From the NCBI GenBank assembly GCA_035651955.1, contig DASRES010000090.1:49237-113236 (forward strand): a stretch of 64,000 nucleotides of DNA, in the 5' to 3' direction. The notes under the pieces were generated by a model that saw only the letters and a list, made by a program, of their open reading frames with translations, was not told the DNA's origin and ran no database searches. Below, piece by piece: positions 30,219 through 38,907 of this stretch; position 1 is the first letter of the stretch, and every line of letters starts with the position of its first letter. The DNA is from Acidimicrobiia bacterium. Its GTDB lineage: Bacteria > Actinomycetota > Acidimicrobiia > IMCC26256 > JAMXLJ01. The translations under genes were made by a program, and so were the position numbers.

Positions 30219-31862
30219 GGCACCCACCGAGGAGTCGAGCGCGGTCTCGGGGAGGTCGGCCGCCTCGCGCTCCGACGCGACCGCGCGCCGGTACGACTCG
30301 ACCTGCGCGGCACGCTCGGCCTCGGTCCAGCCGAGCTCGCGCATCAGGATCGAGCCGACGTCGTCGGCTGCTCGGGCGGACGCGTCCCGCGCCAGCAGGC
30401 GCGCCCGTGTGCGGCGGCTCAGGACGTCGTCGACGGTCTGCGCCATCTCGGCCCGGGCCGCGTAGACGACCTCGGCGCGCAGGTACGGCAGACCGGCGAC
30501 GACCGGTTCGCCGAGCGACGCGTCCTGGGCGACGAGCGCGCGCACGTCGGCGGCGAGCGTGCCGTACCGGCCGGCGAGGTGCTCGTGCCGGCTCGGCTCG
30601 GCGCCGGCGGGGGGCGCCTCGTACCCGCGACCGCCCAGCAGCGGCAGCCGCTTCGTGCGGCTGCGGCCGCCGTGCCGGAGCTCGCCGACGACGGCATCGA
30701 CGGCGTCGGCCGCCATCGCCCGGTACGTCGTCAGCTTCCCGCCCGTGACGGTGACCATGCCGCTCGCCGAACGTGCGACCGCGTGGCGGCGGGACAGGTC
30801 CGCCGTCCGCTCGCTCGCCGCGCTCGCGAGCAGCGGACGCAGCCCGGCCCACGTCCCGACGACGTCGCGCTCGGTCAGCGGCTCGGCGAGTGACGCGTTC
30901 ATCGCGCCGAGCAGGTACTGCACGTCGTCGGGCGTGCAGACGGGATCGTCGAGCGGGCCGCCGTAGTCGGTGTCGGTCGTGCCGATGTACGTGAGGTCGC
31001 CCCACGGCACGACGAAGATGGACCGCCGGTCCTTCGGGACCGGCACGATCGCGGCGATGTCGTTGCGCACCTTGCTCCACGGCACGGTGACGTGCACGCC
31101 CTTCGCGGGCCGGATCGAGTGCGGGTGGGCGCCCTCGTCGAGCGCGCGGACGTCGTCGGCCCAGACACCCGCCGCGTTCACGACCGCGTCCGCGCGCACC
31201 TCGACCTCGTTGCCGTCACCGGTCGCCACCCGCGCACCGCGCGCCCGTCCGTCCGCGCCCTTCAGGAACGCGGTCACCGACGCGTAGTTCGCGGCCACCG
31301 CGCCGTGCTCGATGACCGCGCTGCGCACGATCGTCAGCGTGAGGCGGGCGTCGTCGGCCTGCGCGTCGTAGTACAGGTACGCGCTCGCGAGCCGGTCGGC
31401 CGCGAGCGACGGCATGTGCTCGAGCGCGCGCCTCTTGTCGATCCGGCGGTGGATCCGCCCGATGCGTGCGCCGCCCGTCACGTCGTACATCCACATCGCG
31501 CTGCCGAGCGCGCGAGCGAGCCGGCGGTCGATCAGCCCGTCGCGAGTCAGGACGGGGATCAGGAACGGCAGCACACGTACGAGGTGAGGCGCGTTCCGCA
31601 ACGCGATCTGACGCTCGCGCAGCGCGTCGTACACGAGGCGGAACTCTCGCTGCTGCAAATAGCGCAGCCCGCCGTGGACGAGCTTGGACGACTTCGACGA
31701 CGTCCCCGACGCGAAGTCGTGTCGCTCCACGAGCGCGGTGCGCAACCCGCGGGAGGCGGCGTCGAGCGCGACGCCGGCCCCCGTGATGCCGCCGCCGACG
31801 ACGAGCAGGTCGAAGTGCTCGTCGGCGAGGCGTGCGAGCGCGCCGGCGCGCGTGAACGTCAT
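30216..31862 (-). CDS. glpD: Glycerol-3-phosphate dehydrogenase (FAD)
   Basis: The 548-residue respiratory enzyme oxidises glycerol-3-phosphate to DHAP at the membrane. It has the FAD loop LLVVGGGITGAGVALDAASRGL, ASGTSSKSSKLVHGGLRYL, VNAAGVWAD, FVVPWGDLTYIGTTDTDYGG and TVTGGKLTTYR, followed by the GlpD C-terminal helical domain. ATG 31862 has TAGGGT 7 nt upstream. It heads the block glpD / ADPS-like / glpK / cfa, all on the minus strand with short gaps. Confidence 0.94.
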   Translation of the reverse strand: MTFTRAGALARLADEHFDLLVVGGGITGAGVALDAASRGLRTALVERHDFASGTSSKSSKLVHGGLRYLQQREFRLVYDALRERQIALRNAPHLVRVLPFLIPVLTRDGLIDRRLARALGSAMWMYDVTGGARIGRIHRRIDKRRALEHMPSLAADRLASAYLYYDAQADDARLTLTIVRSAVIEHGAVAANYASVTAFLKGADGRARGARVATGDGNEVEVRADAVVNAAGVWADDVRALDEGAHPHSIRPAKGVHVTVPWSKVRNDIAAIVPVPKDRRSIFVVPWGDLTYIGTTDTDYGGPLDDPVCTPDDVQYLLGAMNASLAEPLTERDVVGTWAGLRPLLASAASERTADLSRRHAVARSASGMVTVTGGKLTTYRAMAADAVDAVVGELRHGGRSRTKRLPLLGGRGYEAPPAGAEPSRHEHLAGRYGTLAADVRALVAQDASLGEPVVAGLPYLRAEVVYAARAEMAQTVDDVLSRRTRARLLARDASARAADDVGSILMRELGWTEAERAAQVESYRRAVASEREAADLPETALDSSVGA

Positions 31863-31869
31863 GCACCGC

Positions 31870-31875
31870 ACCCTA
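31870..31875 (-). promoter_or_regulatory. Leaderless-type -10 box for glpD
   Basis: TAGGGT on the minus strand ends 7 nt before the glpD ATG, with no Shine-Dalgarno between; it is the likely promoter of the glycerol block. Confidence 0.45.
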
Positions 31876-31903
31876 CCTGCCGGTAACCGGACCGGACCTC
31901 GGG

Positions 31904-32827
31904 TCAGGGCGTCGTCTGGAGCTGCGAGCGCGCCTCGTCGACGCGGTACGTCGCGGTCGCGCCGCGCGCGACGGCGTCCAGCGGTTGCCAGGGCCCGTCG
32001 TTCACGCGGTAGCGCGCGTCGAGCGCGAGGTCCGCCTCGACGACGAACCCGTCGCTTCCCGAACGACGCTCGTACGTGTGCGTCACGGTCGAGCGCGCGG
32101 GATACGCCCGTCCGAAGTCGCCCGGGACCGTGTCGGTCCCGTCGCCGAAGGACCACTGGACACCCGTCGGGCGGGCCTCGACCGTCACCGTCGTGCCGAA
32201 CCCGCTCACGGAGTCGACGATGGTGGCGCCGTCGTAGCCCGTGATCCAGAACCAGCTCTCGAGCCCGGCGAGACCGCGGTCCTGGGGGCTGATCCCGATG
32301 CCGACGGCCGGGAAGGGCAGGTCCTGCACGAGGCTCTCGGCGAGCGAGCGCGCGGCCGCGGTCATGTCCCCGCCGTTGAACTGGCTCGGCGTCGCCCACA
32401 CCGTCCAGACGTACGCCCCGTCGCAGTACACGTTGTAGGGCTTCGCGTCGGGCGACGGCGCTGGCGGCAGCGGCACCGGCGCCGCGAAGACGGGCGCGGG
32501 AGCCTCCAGGTAGGCGACGGGCTCGGCGGCCGGGACCCAGCGGCGACGGCACCCCGACGAGTGGCCGCCGCTCCCGCCGGCACCACCGGCCGGCGTCCCC
32601 CCGACCTCGACCCAGCTCAGGTCGTGGCCCAGCTCGACGTGCGCACCGGCGGGGTCGGTGTCGACGTCGACGCGGGTGTCGGCGGTGGCCCGGTCGTCAC
32701 CGCCCAGCGCGCCGGTCGCGACCGGCGCGAGCACGGCCCCGGCCACGAGGACGGCGAGGACGACGGGAGCGAGCGCCCGCCTGCCCCTGGCACGTGCGCC
32801 CGCGTGTGACCCGTTCGTCCTCGCCAT
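31904..32827 (-). CDS. Secreted PKD-domain-like protein
   Basis: The 307-residue exported protein has an N-terminal Arg-rich region and a hydrophobic signal segment at ~16-42 (ALAPVVLAVLVAGAVLAPVATGAL). A Gly/Pro-rich stretch with a cysteine follows, then a domain around residues 140-250 containing GLESWFWITGYDG and a PKD/Ig-like core VQWSFGDGTDT...THTYERRS. The family is common in actinobacterial secreted proteins of unknown function. ATG 32827 is preceded by GGGGAG with 8-nt spacing. Confidence 0.75.
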   Translation of the reverse strand: MARTNGSHAGARARGRRALAPVVLAVLVAGAVLAPVATGALGGDDRATADTRVDVDTDPAGAHVELGHDLSWVEVGGTPAGGAGGSGGHSSGCRRRWVPAAEPVAYLEAPAPVFAAPVPLPPAPSPDAKPYNVYCDGAYVWTVWATPSQFNGGDMTAAARSLAESLVQDLPFPAVGIGISPQDRGLAGLESWFWITGYDGATIVDSVSGFGTTVTVEARPTGVQWSFGDGTDTVPGDFGRAYPARSTVTHTYERRSGSDGFVVEADLALDARYRVNDGPWQPLDAVARGATATYRVDEARSQLQTTP

Positions 32828-32898
32828 CCGTGGCTCCCCGCCCTTCCGTGGAAGAGGAGCGGCCTGTCCACCGGTCGCCGCCGTCGACGTCGCCCATC

Positions 32899-32916
32899 GG
32901 CTCGGAGATCCGAGCC
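32899..32916. promoter_or_regulatory. Perfect 18-bp palindrome upstream of the secreted PKD gene
   Basis: GGCTCGGAGATCCGAGCC is a perfect palindrome 72 bp upstream of the PKD-protein start, inside a 275-bp gap that otherwise shows no gene. It could be an operator or an mRNA hairpin (7-bp stem, 4-nt loop). Confidence 0.35.
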
Positions 32917-33102
32917 CCTGCCCCTCTGCCTGCACTCGCACCCAGCATCCGCGCCCGGCGCTCACGCTCCGGGCTCGTGCCGAGCGCTCGCGCAGGCGGG
33001 CCGTCGAGAGCGACGACCGGTGGCCGGTCCCGCGCAGGATACGGACATTCGCCGCGAAGGACAAGAGGCGCGCACGAACGCGACGACCGGGACACCCCCG
33101 GT

Positions 33103-33450
33103 TCAGACCACGTGGCCCGGCCGGTCGTCGTCCGTCACGACGGGTAGGCCTGCGGCCGCCCACGCCTGCATGCCGCCGGCGACGTTGCGCGCGTCGACGC
33201 CCCACCGGCGGAGCGCGGCGACGGCCTGCGCCGAGCGACCGCCCACCCGGCAGACCGCGAGGACCGGCCGGTCGGTCGGCAGGGCCGCTCGTTCCGCGGG
33301 GACGCGCCCGAGCGGGATCCAGGTCGCCCCCGGCGCGTGGCCCGCGTACCACTCCTCGGGCTCGCGCACGTCGAGGAGGACGGCGCCGCCGCGGACCAGG
33401 GCGTCGACGTCGGCGACCTCGACCGTGGGGACGTCCTGGCCGTTCGTCAT
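33103..33450 (-). CDS. Rhodanese-like sulfurtransferase
   Basis: The 115-residue single rhodanese domain has LLDVREPEEWYAGHAPGA and the active-site loop VCRVGGRS with the persulfide-forming Cys, then a C-terminal VAGGMQAWAAAGLPV. It should move sulfane sulfur to an acceptor; the partner is unknown. It overlaps the NYN-domain gene by 4 bp and is the last gene of a three-gene operon with an acyl-CoA synthetase. Confidence 0.9.
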   Translation of the reverse strand: MTNGQDVPTVEVADVDALVRGGAVLLDVREPEEWYAGHAPGATWIPLGRVPAERAALPTDRPVLAVCRVGGRSAQAVAALRRWGVDARNVAGGMQAWAAAGLPVVTDDDRPGHVV

Positions 33451-34649
33451 GGCGCCGACCTCTTCCTCGCCCCGGTCTTCTTCGCCGTGGCCTTCTGCTC
33501 GCCGGTCTTCTTCTGGCCGGTCTTGTTCGGTGTGGCCTTCTTCGCGGTCGCCTTCTTGGCCGTCGTCCTCTTCGGCGCGGCCTTCTTCGCGGTGGCCTTC
33601 CTCGCCCCTGCGGTCTTCGCGACGGCCGTCTTCTTGACGGCCTTCGCGACGGCGGCCTTCTTCGCGGGCGTCGCGGCCTTCTTGGTCGTCTTCGGCGGTC
33701 GCTTCGCGCCCCGGGCGCCCTTCGTCGCCGCGCGCGCGGCCGCTTGGGGCTCGTCGCCGATCTCCGCCTCGACCGTCTCCTGCGACGCTTCGCCCGCGAT
33801 GCGCGCGAAGCCCGGGAGCGCGAGCTCGACGCCGCGGCGGGGCGCGTCGAAGGCCTGCACGACGAACGGACGGGTCGCGCCGCGGTGCAACACGTCGCGC
33901 GCGCGGGTCGGCGGCGGGTCGCCCATCGCGGTGAGCGGGACGTACGCGCGGACTCCGTTGGTGCGCACGAACGCCCCGTGCGACGCGAACTCCTCGACCG
34001 ATCCCTCCACCTCGTCACCGAGCGGGTGGTTGATCACGAACATGAGGAAGGGGTGGGGGTCGTTCACCGCGCCGGGCGGCGGGCCGGCCGAGCGGCTGCG
34101 GCGACGCTTGCGCGACGCCGCCGGGCGGGGCGCGAGCGCGTCGGCGGTCGCGGCCGCGATCGCGGCCGTCACCGCGCGGTCGTTGCGCGACTCCCGCGCC
34201 GCGGCACGCACCGCGCGGTGGCTCTTCGGTCCGCGCACGGGCGACCGCAGCGAGAAGATCCACCCCACCCCGGGGACGGGCTTGCCGCCGATCAGGCGGC
34301 CCGTCTCGAACAACCACTCGTGCTCGCCGTGGAACTCCTGGAACGAGTCGTTGGACACGACCGTCCCGCCCGTGCGGTTCGCGATCTGCAGGAGGAACCC
34401 GTCGCCGCGACCGATCGCGCCCGCCGGTGGTGACACGACGTCTCCCGCGGCCTCGGCCGCGTGGAAGGCGGGCTGCTCGGACTTGTCGATGCGGTGCTCG
34501 AACGACGCGTCGACGACGACCGTGATCGTGCTGTCCGGGTGCTCGGCCCGCAGCGCGTCCACCGCTTCGCGCAACTGAGCGAAGCTCGGCATCGTGCGGC
34601 CCTCGGTCGCGAGGTTCGAGCCGTCGATGACGAAGCGTGTGCGCGGCAT
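33447..34649 (-). CDS. NYN/PIN-type RNase-like protein with histone-H1-like tail
   Basis: In this 400-residue protein, residues ~1-130 look like a NYN/Zc3h12a-type PIN nuclease: FVIDGSNLATEG, VVVDASFEHRID, GDGFLLQIANRTGGTVVSNDSFQEF supply the acidic positions. An Arg-rich linker (~170-190) and an S1/OB-like region (~195-275, GDEVEGSVEEFASHGAFVRT) follow. The final ~100 residues are low-complexity Lys/Ala repeats (AKKA, ATAKK) as in histone H1 and actinobacterial HupB or DNA-binding tails. RNA cleavage guided by a nucleic-acid-binding tail is inference. The ATG overlaps the upstream stop by 1 bp. Confidence 0.8.
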   Translation of the reverse strand: MPRTRFVIDGSNLATEGRTMPSFAQLREAVDALRAEHPDSTITVVVDASFEHRIDKSEQPAFHAAEAAGDVVSPPAGAIGRGDGFLLQIANRTGGTVVSNDSFQEFHGEHEWLFETGRLIGGKPVPGVGWIFSLRSPVRGPKSHRAVRAAARESRNDRAVTAAIAAATADALAPRPAASRKRRRSRSAGPPPGAVNDPHPFLMFVINHPLGDEVEGSVEEFASHGAFVRTNGVRAYVPLTAMGDPPPTRARDVLHRGATRPFVVQAFDAPRRGVELALPGFARIAGEASQETVEAEIGDEPQAAARAATKGARGAKRPPKTTKKAATPAKKAAVAKAVKKTAVAKTAGARKATAKKAAPKRTTAKKATAKKATPNKTGQKKTGEQKATAKKTGARKRSAP

Positions 34650-36226
34650 CACACCTCTTCGTTCGACAGCCGGGCCGCCATCTCGCGCAACAGCCGGTAG
34701 TCGGCCTTGCCCGCGGCGGAGCGCTCCAACGAGTCGACGACGTGGACGCGCTTCGGCGTCTTGTAGCCCGCGGTCCGCGACCGGCAGTAGGCGCGGAGGG
34801 CGTCCTCGTCGGCGTCGCGTCCGGGGACGGGCTCGACGAGCGCGACGACCATCTCGCCGAGCCGCTCGTCCGGCACGCCGACGACGACGCAGTCGAACAC
34901 GTCGGGATGGCTGCGCAGGACGAGCTCGACCTCCTCCGGGTACACCTTCTCGCCGCCCGTGTTGATGCACGCGGACCCGCGCCCGAGGAGCTGGATCGTG
35001 CCGTCGGCATCGACCGACGCCCAGTCGCCCGGGAGCGAGTAGCGGACGCCGTCGATCTCCTTGAACGTCGCCGCGGTCTTCTCGGCGTCGTTGTGGTAGC
35101 CGAGCGGGATCCGCCCACCGACCGCGATGAGCCCCTTCTCGTCCGAACCGGGCTGCACCTCGCGCCCGTCCGGGGTGATCACCTTCACACGGTCGTTCAC
35201 CGAGAAGCGCGCGGGCTTGATCTCCGATCCCGCCGACGTCTCGTTGCGCGTCATCAAGCCTTCGGACGCGCCGAGCGAGTCGAGGAGGCGCACACGCGGG
35301 ACGTGCGCGAGCAGCCCGCGCTTGGTCTCGGGACTCCACGTGACGCCCGACGACGTGATCGCGCGCAGCGACGAGAGATCCCACCGACCCGGTTGCTCGT
35401 CGAGCGCGGCGAGCAGCGGGCGCGCGAACGCGTCGCCGACGATGGTCAGGACCTGCACGTGCTCGCGCTCGACGGCGTCCCAGATCGCTTCCGCGTCGAG
35501 GCCGGGACGGTCGATGAGCACGACGGTGCCGCCCCCGCTGAGGGTCGACAACGTGATGAACAGGCCGGTGCCGTGCATGAGCGGGCACGCGGGGAGCGCG
35601 GTCGCCGCGTGCTTGCCCGCGCGCACGGCGGCGACGGGATCGGGCGGCTCGGTTCCCGGGCGCGCCATCTGCCACAACGCGACGTACAGGTCGTCGTTGC
35701 GCCACATGACGCCCTTCGGCATCCCGGTCGTGCCGCCGGTGTACAGGAAGACGAGGTCGTCGCCGGACGGCTCGCGCGCGCCGGACGCGCGCTCGCCGGT
35801 CGTCACGATCCGTTCGTACTCCTCACCCGTCTCGACGAGGGTCGGTCGCCACGGCACCGGGACGCGGTGCACCGCCATCCGCACTGGCGCGCCGAACTCC
35901 GGCTCGTACACGAGGAACCGCGCGCCCGAGTCCTCGAGCAGGTAGTGGATCTCCTCGGGCCCGTAGCGGTAGTTGACGTTGGCGGGGACGCAGCCGAGCT
36001 TCAGCGCGGCGTAGAACGCCTCGAGGTACTCGGGCCGGTTGACCATGTCGACGGCGACCCGCATCCCGGGCTCGGCACCGGCCCGCTCGAGATGACCGGC
36101 CAGACGGGCCGCGCGGTCCTCGAGCTGCGCGAACGTGACCCGGTGGTCGCCGCAGACGACCGCGACGCGCTCCGGCGTCTCGCGCGCGATCGCGTCCCAG
36201 ACCTTCGCGAAGGCCCAATCCGACAC
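34649..36226 (-). CDS. Acyl-CoA synthetase (AMP-binding family)
   Basis: The 525-residue ANL-superfamily enzyme activates a carboxylic acid to acyl-CoA. It has the P-loop-like FLYTGGTTGMPKGV, a SLGASEG motif, GDWASVDADGTI with the hinge region LGRGSACINTGGEKVYPEEVE, and the C-terminal catalytic lysine region AGKADYRLLREM. The GEKV motif and overall pattern resemble actinobacterial FadD-type enzymes. GTG 36226 is favoured because TATCCT lies 7 nt upstream. It leads the operon with the NYN protein and rhodanese. Confidence 0.9.
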   Translation of the reverse strand: MSDWAFAKVWDAIARETPERVAVVCGDHRVTFAQLEDRAARLAGHLERAGAEPGMRVAVDMVNRPEYLEAFYAALKLGCVPANVNYRYGPEEIHYLLEDSGARFLVYEPEFGAPVRMAVHRVPVPWRPTLVETGEEYERIVTTGERASGAREPSGDDLVFLYTGGTTGMPKGVMWRNDDLYVALWQMARPGTEPPDPVAAVRAGKHAATALPACPLMHGTGLFITLSTLSGGGTVVLIDRPGLDAEAIWDAVEREHVQVLTIVGDAFARPLLAALDEQPGRWDLSSLRAITSSGVTWSPETKRGLLAHVPRVRLLDSLGASEGLMTRNETSAGSEIKPARFSVNDRVKVITPDGREVQPGSDEKGLIAVGGRIPLGYHNDAEKTAATFKEIDGVRYSLPGDWASVDADGTIQLLGRGSACINTGGEKVYPEEVELVLRSHPDVFDCVVVGVPDERLGEMVVALVEPVPGRDADEDALRAYCRSRTAGYKTPKRVHVVDSLERSAAGKADYRLLREMAARLSNEEV

Positions 36227-36233
36227 GCCGGGC

Positions 36234-36239
36234 AGGATA
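36234..36239 (-). promoter_or_regulatory. Leaderless-type -10 box for the acyl-CoA synthetase operon
   Basis: TATCCT on the minus strand lies 7 nt before GTG 36226 and supports that start over the in-frame upstream codons. Confidence 0.45.
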
Positions 36240-36251
36240 CGCGCCCCGACG

Positions 36252-37058
36252 TCAGTGGCCGTTGGCCGAGAAGTGCTGGTAGTCGCGCGCGCCGCTCCAG
36301 CTGCCGCCCCACCCCCAGCCGATCGACGCGAACGCACGGACCACCGCGTCGCCCGCGTGGATCATCCCCGGGAGCGTCAGGCTCCTGTCGGTCCACGGCC
36401 GGCTGACCGCGAGCTTCACGGAGCCGTCGGCGTGCACGTACGGGTTGCGCAGCGGGTTCACGTCCACGGCGAGGCCGTAGGCGTGCTCCGACCATCCCGA
36501 CCCGCCGTCCGGCGGGCGGCAGTTGAACGCGGAGGTGTCGTCGGCCGCGTCGACCGCGTCGTCGTTGCCGCCGTAGGCGTCGACCGGCACCATCCGTTCG
36601 ATCGGGAAGCCGAGGTCGAACAGCCGGTGGAACACGGTGACGATCGCGCCCGTGACCGTCGCATTCACGACGAGTCGTCCGGTGTGCACGCCGCCGTCGA
36701 ACCCTCGGTACGACAGCGCCACGATGCGCAGACCGCTCAACGGCACCGGACACCCGGGCCGCCACGACGACTGCATGGACGCGGCCGTCGCCGGGTCGAT
36801 CGCCGCGACCGACGCGGTGAAGCCGTCATTCGACGCCGACGACGGCGCGCGCGTCGTCGCGCTCTTCGTCGTCGGGACGGCCTTCGTCGTCGTCGTGGTG
36901 GGCGGTGCGGTCGTCGACGGCGGCGGAGCGGACGTCGTGGTCGTCGTCGTCGACGCCGGGTGGCGCGTCGCGACGCGGCGCGCCGCGTGCCCGTCACCGC
37001 TGCACGCGGACATCGCGAGGACGAGCGCAGCCGCCGCCGCGGCGGTCGGACGCCTCAC
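36252..37058 (-). CDS. M15-family peptidase-like lipoprotein
   Basis: The 268-residue lipoprotein has a signal peptide ending AMSAC (lipobox Cys19) and a Thr/Pro/Ser spacer at ~35-75. It has a D-Ala-D-Ala carboxypeptidase/endolysin-like M15 domain. Zinc ligands are recognisable in [13 protein letters not shown] (HxxxxxxD) and in the C-terminal DYQHFS. It probably trims cell-wall peptides outside the membrane. Its ATG overlaps the upstream gene by 4 bp, linking it to a thiamine-binding-like protein and a small helical protein. Confidence 0.85.
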   Translation of the reverse strand: MRRPTAAAAAALVLAMSACSGDGHAARRVATRHPASTTTTTTSAPPPSTTAPPTTTTTKAVPTTKSATTRAPSSASNDGFTASVAAIDPATAASMQSSWRPGCPVPLSGLRIVALSYRGFDGGVHTGRLVVNATVTGAIVTVFHRLFDLGFPIERMVPVDAYGGNDDAVDAADDTSAFNCRPPDGGSGWSEHAYGLAVDVNPLRNPYVHADGSVKLAVSRPWTDRSLTLPGMIHAGDAVVRAFASIGWGWGGSWSGARDYQHFSANGH

Positions 37059-37369
37059 TCCCCGCCGAGATGCCGCTCGACCGAGGCCGTCTTGGCGTGC
37101 AGCGCGTCCGCGTGACCGGGGCGGCAGTCGAGCTTCACGACGACGCTCACGCGCGGTGCGTGCATGCCGACCGCGTCGATCGAGCGCCTGATGACGTCCA
37201 TCACGGCGTCCCAGTCGCCCTCGACGTTGGTGAACATCGCGTTCGTCTCGTGCGGCAGACCGCTGTCGCGCACCACGCGTACGGCGTCCGCGACGAGCGC
37301 GCCGACCGAGTCGCCCACGCCGAGCGGCGTCACGGAGAACGCGGCGAGCACGTTGTCGGTCGCGTTCAC
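37055..37369 (-). CDS. MTH1187/YqgV-type thiamine-binding protein
   Basis: The 104-residue ferredoxin-like fold protein of the DUF77 family has [37 protein letters not shown] and [13 protein letters not shown]. Members bind thiamine-like ligands and form tetramers; the biological role is not established. It overlaps both neighbours by 4 bp, so it is translated from the M15 operon. Confidence 0.82.
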   Translation of the reverse strand: MNATDNVLAAFSVTPLGVGDSVGALVADAVRVVRDSGLPHETNAMFTNVEGDWDAVMDVIRRSIDAVGMHAPRVSVVVKLDCRPGHADALHAKTASVERHLGGE

Positions 37370-37686
37370 GTCGATCCGCGGCGCTTGCTGATCGCGTCGC
37401 GCACCTGCGTGGTGACCTCGCCGAACGTCGTCGACAGCGCGTCGGCGAGCGACGTGACCGCCCGGTTCGCGCCGTCGCGGACGTCGGGGTCGCTGACGGC
37501 GCCGTTGACGGACTCCAACGCGCGGTTCACGGCGTCACGCATGCCCGCCATCGCGCGCTCGACCGCCTCGCGGTCGGCCTTCGCCTCGCCCGAGGCGGCC
37601 CGCCGGTCGTAGTGGGACTTCAGCGTGCGACCCAGGTCGGTGAACGTGTCACCGACCCGGTCCCACGCCTGCTTGCTGTCACTCAT
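37366..37686 (-). CDS. Small helical protein, unknown function
   Basis: The 106-residue, all-helical, charged protein ([29 protein letters not shown]...) has no signal or membrane segment. Two amphipathic helices at ~40-100 could form a coiled coil. ATG 37686 follows TGAGGAGTGG, a strong Shine-Dalgarno. It is first in the operon with the thiamine-binding and M15 proteins. No family is recognised with confidence. Confidence 0.7.
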   Translation of the reverse strand: MSDSKQAWDRVGDTFTDLGRTLKSHYDRRAASGEAKADREAVERAMAGMRDAVNRALESVNGAVSDPDVRDGANRAVTSLADALSTTFGEVTTQVRDAISKRRGST

Positions 37687-37698
37687 CGCGACCACTCC

Positions 37699-38907
37699 TC
37701 ACAGCATGAACCGCTCGCGGTAGTGCTCGTCCGGCTCGTACACCACGCCCTCGCGGCGTAGCTCGTCGATCCGTGTGTCGTCGTACCCCAACCACCGCAT
37801 GATCTCGCGCGTGTGCTGCCCGACGAGCGGTGGCGGGCCGGCGATCCGGCCCGGCGTCTCGGAGAGGTCGATGAGCTGGCCGAACTGGCGCAGCCGCCCG
37901 AGCACCGGGTGCTCGTACTCCGCGGTCAGCCCGCAGGCGACGTTGTCGGCGTCGTAGAGCGCGAGCTCGCCGCCCTTCGGGTCGAAGGGGATCTCGTTCG
38001 GCACGCCGGCGTCGTCGAGCGCGTGCGACCACGAGACCGACGTGCGGGTGCGGAACCGCGGCTCGATCGCGGCGGCCAGCGCGTCGCCGTGCTCGTGACG
38101 CGACCGCATCGTCGCGAACCGCTCGTCGTCGAGCAGCCCGTCCAACCCGAGCGCGCGGCACAGCGCGGCGAAGTCGTCGTCGCGGAACGCGGCGATCTGG
38201 ATCCACCCGTCCTGCGTCTCGTACAACCGGTAGAGCGGATCGATCCCGCGCTGCTCCTTGTCGAGCCGTGGCCGCGCGACCGGCTCGCCGTCGACGAGCA
38301 GCGCGTCCGACGCGAACACCGCGCCGCCGTCGAGCAGCGACGTCCACAGCTCCTGGCCCTCGCCCGTCCGCCGCTGCCGGTACAGCGCGGCGAGGCAGCC
38401 GACGACCGAGAGCATCGCGTTCGCGGTGTCGGTCATGCCGAAGCGGTAGTAGAGCGGCTCGTTGCCGTGCTGCACCGCGCCCGCCTCGTACTCGAGCCCG
38501 GCGACCGCCTGGTACAGCGGGTCGAGACCGCCGAAGCGCGCGAGCGGGCCCTCGAACCCGTACGCCCAGGTGTTGCAGTAGACGATGTCGGGGTTGATCG
38601 CCTTGCAGTCGTCGTACGCGATCCCGAGCCGCTTCGCGACGCCCGCGGTCATGTTGTGATGGACGATGTCGGCGCGCGCGATGAGCTCGCGCGCGACCTC
38701 GAGCCCCTCGGGCTTCTTGAGGTCGAGCGCGATGTCGCGCTTGCCGCGCTGGCAGCCGACGAACGGCTTGCCGATGCGCATCCCGTCACCGTTCACGGGT
38801 TCGACCTTGATGACGTCCGCGCCGAGGTCGCCGATGATCATCGGGCCGAACGGGCCCGCCAGGTATTGACCGAAGTCGACGAGCAGGACGCCTTCGAGCG
38901 CGTACAC
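37699..38907 (-). CDS. Class III (CaiB/BaiF) CoA-transferase, copy 1
   Basis: The 402-residue family III CoA-transferase moves CoA between acyl-CoA and a free acid. The N-terminal VLLVDFGQYLAGPFGPMIIGDLGADVIKVE is characteristic. The catalytic Asp lies in FGGLDPLYQAVAG, and the C-terminal LPLVGQHTREIMRWLGY-like segment is present. It directly abuts copy 2 upstream with no intervening base, and the two are only distantly similar, so they may form a heteromeric or sequential pair. Confidence 0.9.
   Translation of the reverse strand: MYALEGVLLVDFGQYLAGPFGPMIIGDLGADVIKVEPVNGDGMRIGKPFVGCQRGKRDIALDLKKPEGLEVARELIARADIVHHNMTAGVAKRLGIAYDDCKAINPDIVYCNTWAYGFEGPLARFGGLDPLYQAVAGLEYEAGAVQHGNEPLYYRFGMTDTANAMLSVVGCLAALYRQRRTGEGQELWTSLLDGGAVFASDALLVDGEPVARPRLDKEQRGIDPLYRLYETQDGWIQIAAFRDDDFAALCRALGLDGLLDDERFATMRSRHEHGDALAAAIEPRFRTRTSVSWSHALDDAGVPNEIPFDPKGGELALYDADNVACGLTAEYEHPVLGRLRQFGQLIDLSETPGRIAGPPPLVGQHTREIMRWLGYDDTRIDELRREGVVYEPDEHYRERFML

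Noticed and set aside
32828..33102. Possible riboswitch in the leader of the secreted PKD gene (GGAAGGGCGGGGAGCC tail resembling a ydaO-type ending)
   Set aside because: Only the short 3' segment is similar; none of the other conserved ydaO or GEMM elements could be found, so a GC-rich chance match is more likely.
33447..35705. Long fused frame joining the NYN protein to upstream sequence
   Set aside because: The part above 34649 is antisense-like Arg-rich shadow over the acyl-CoA synthetase; the real start at 34649 overlaps that gene's stop by 1 bp.
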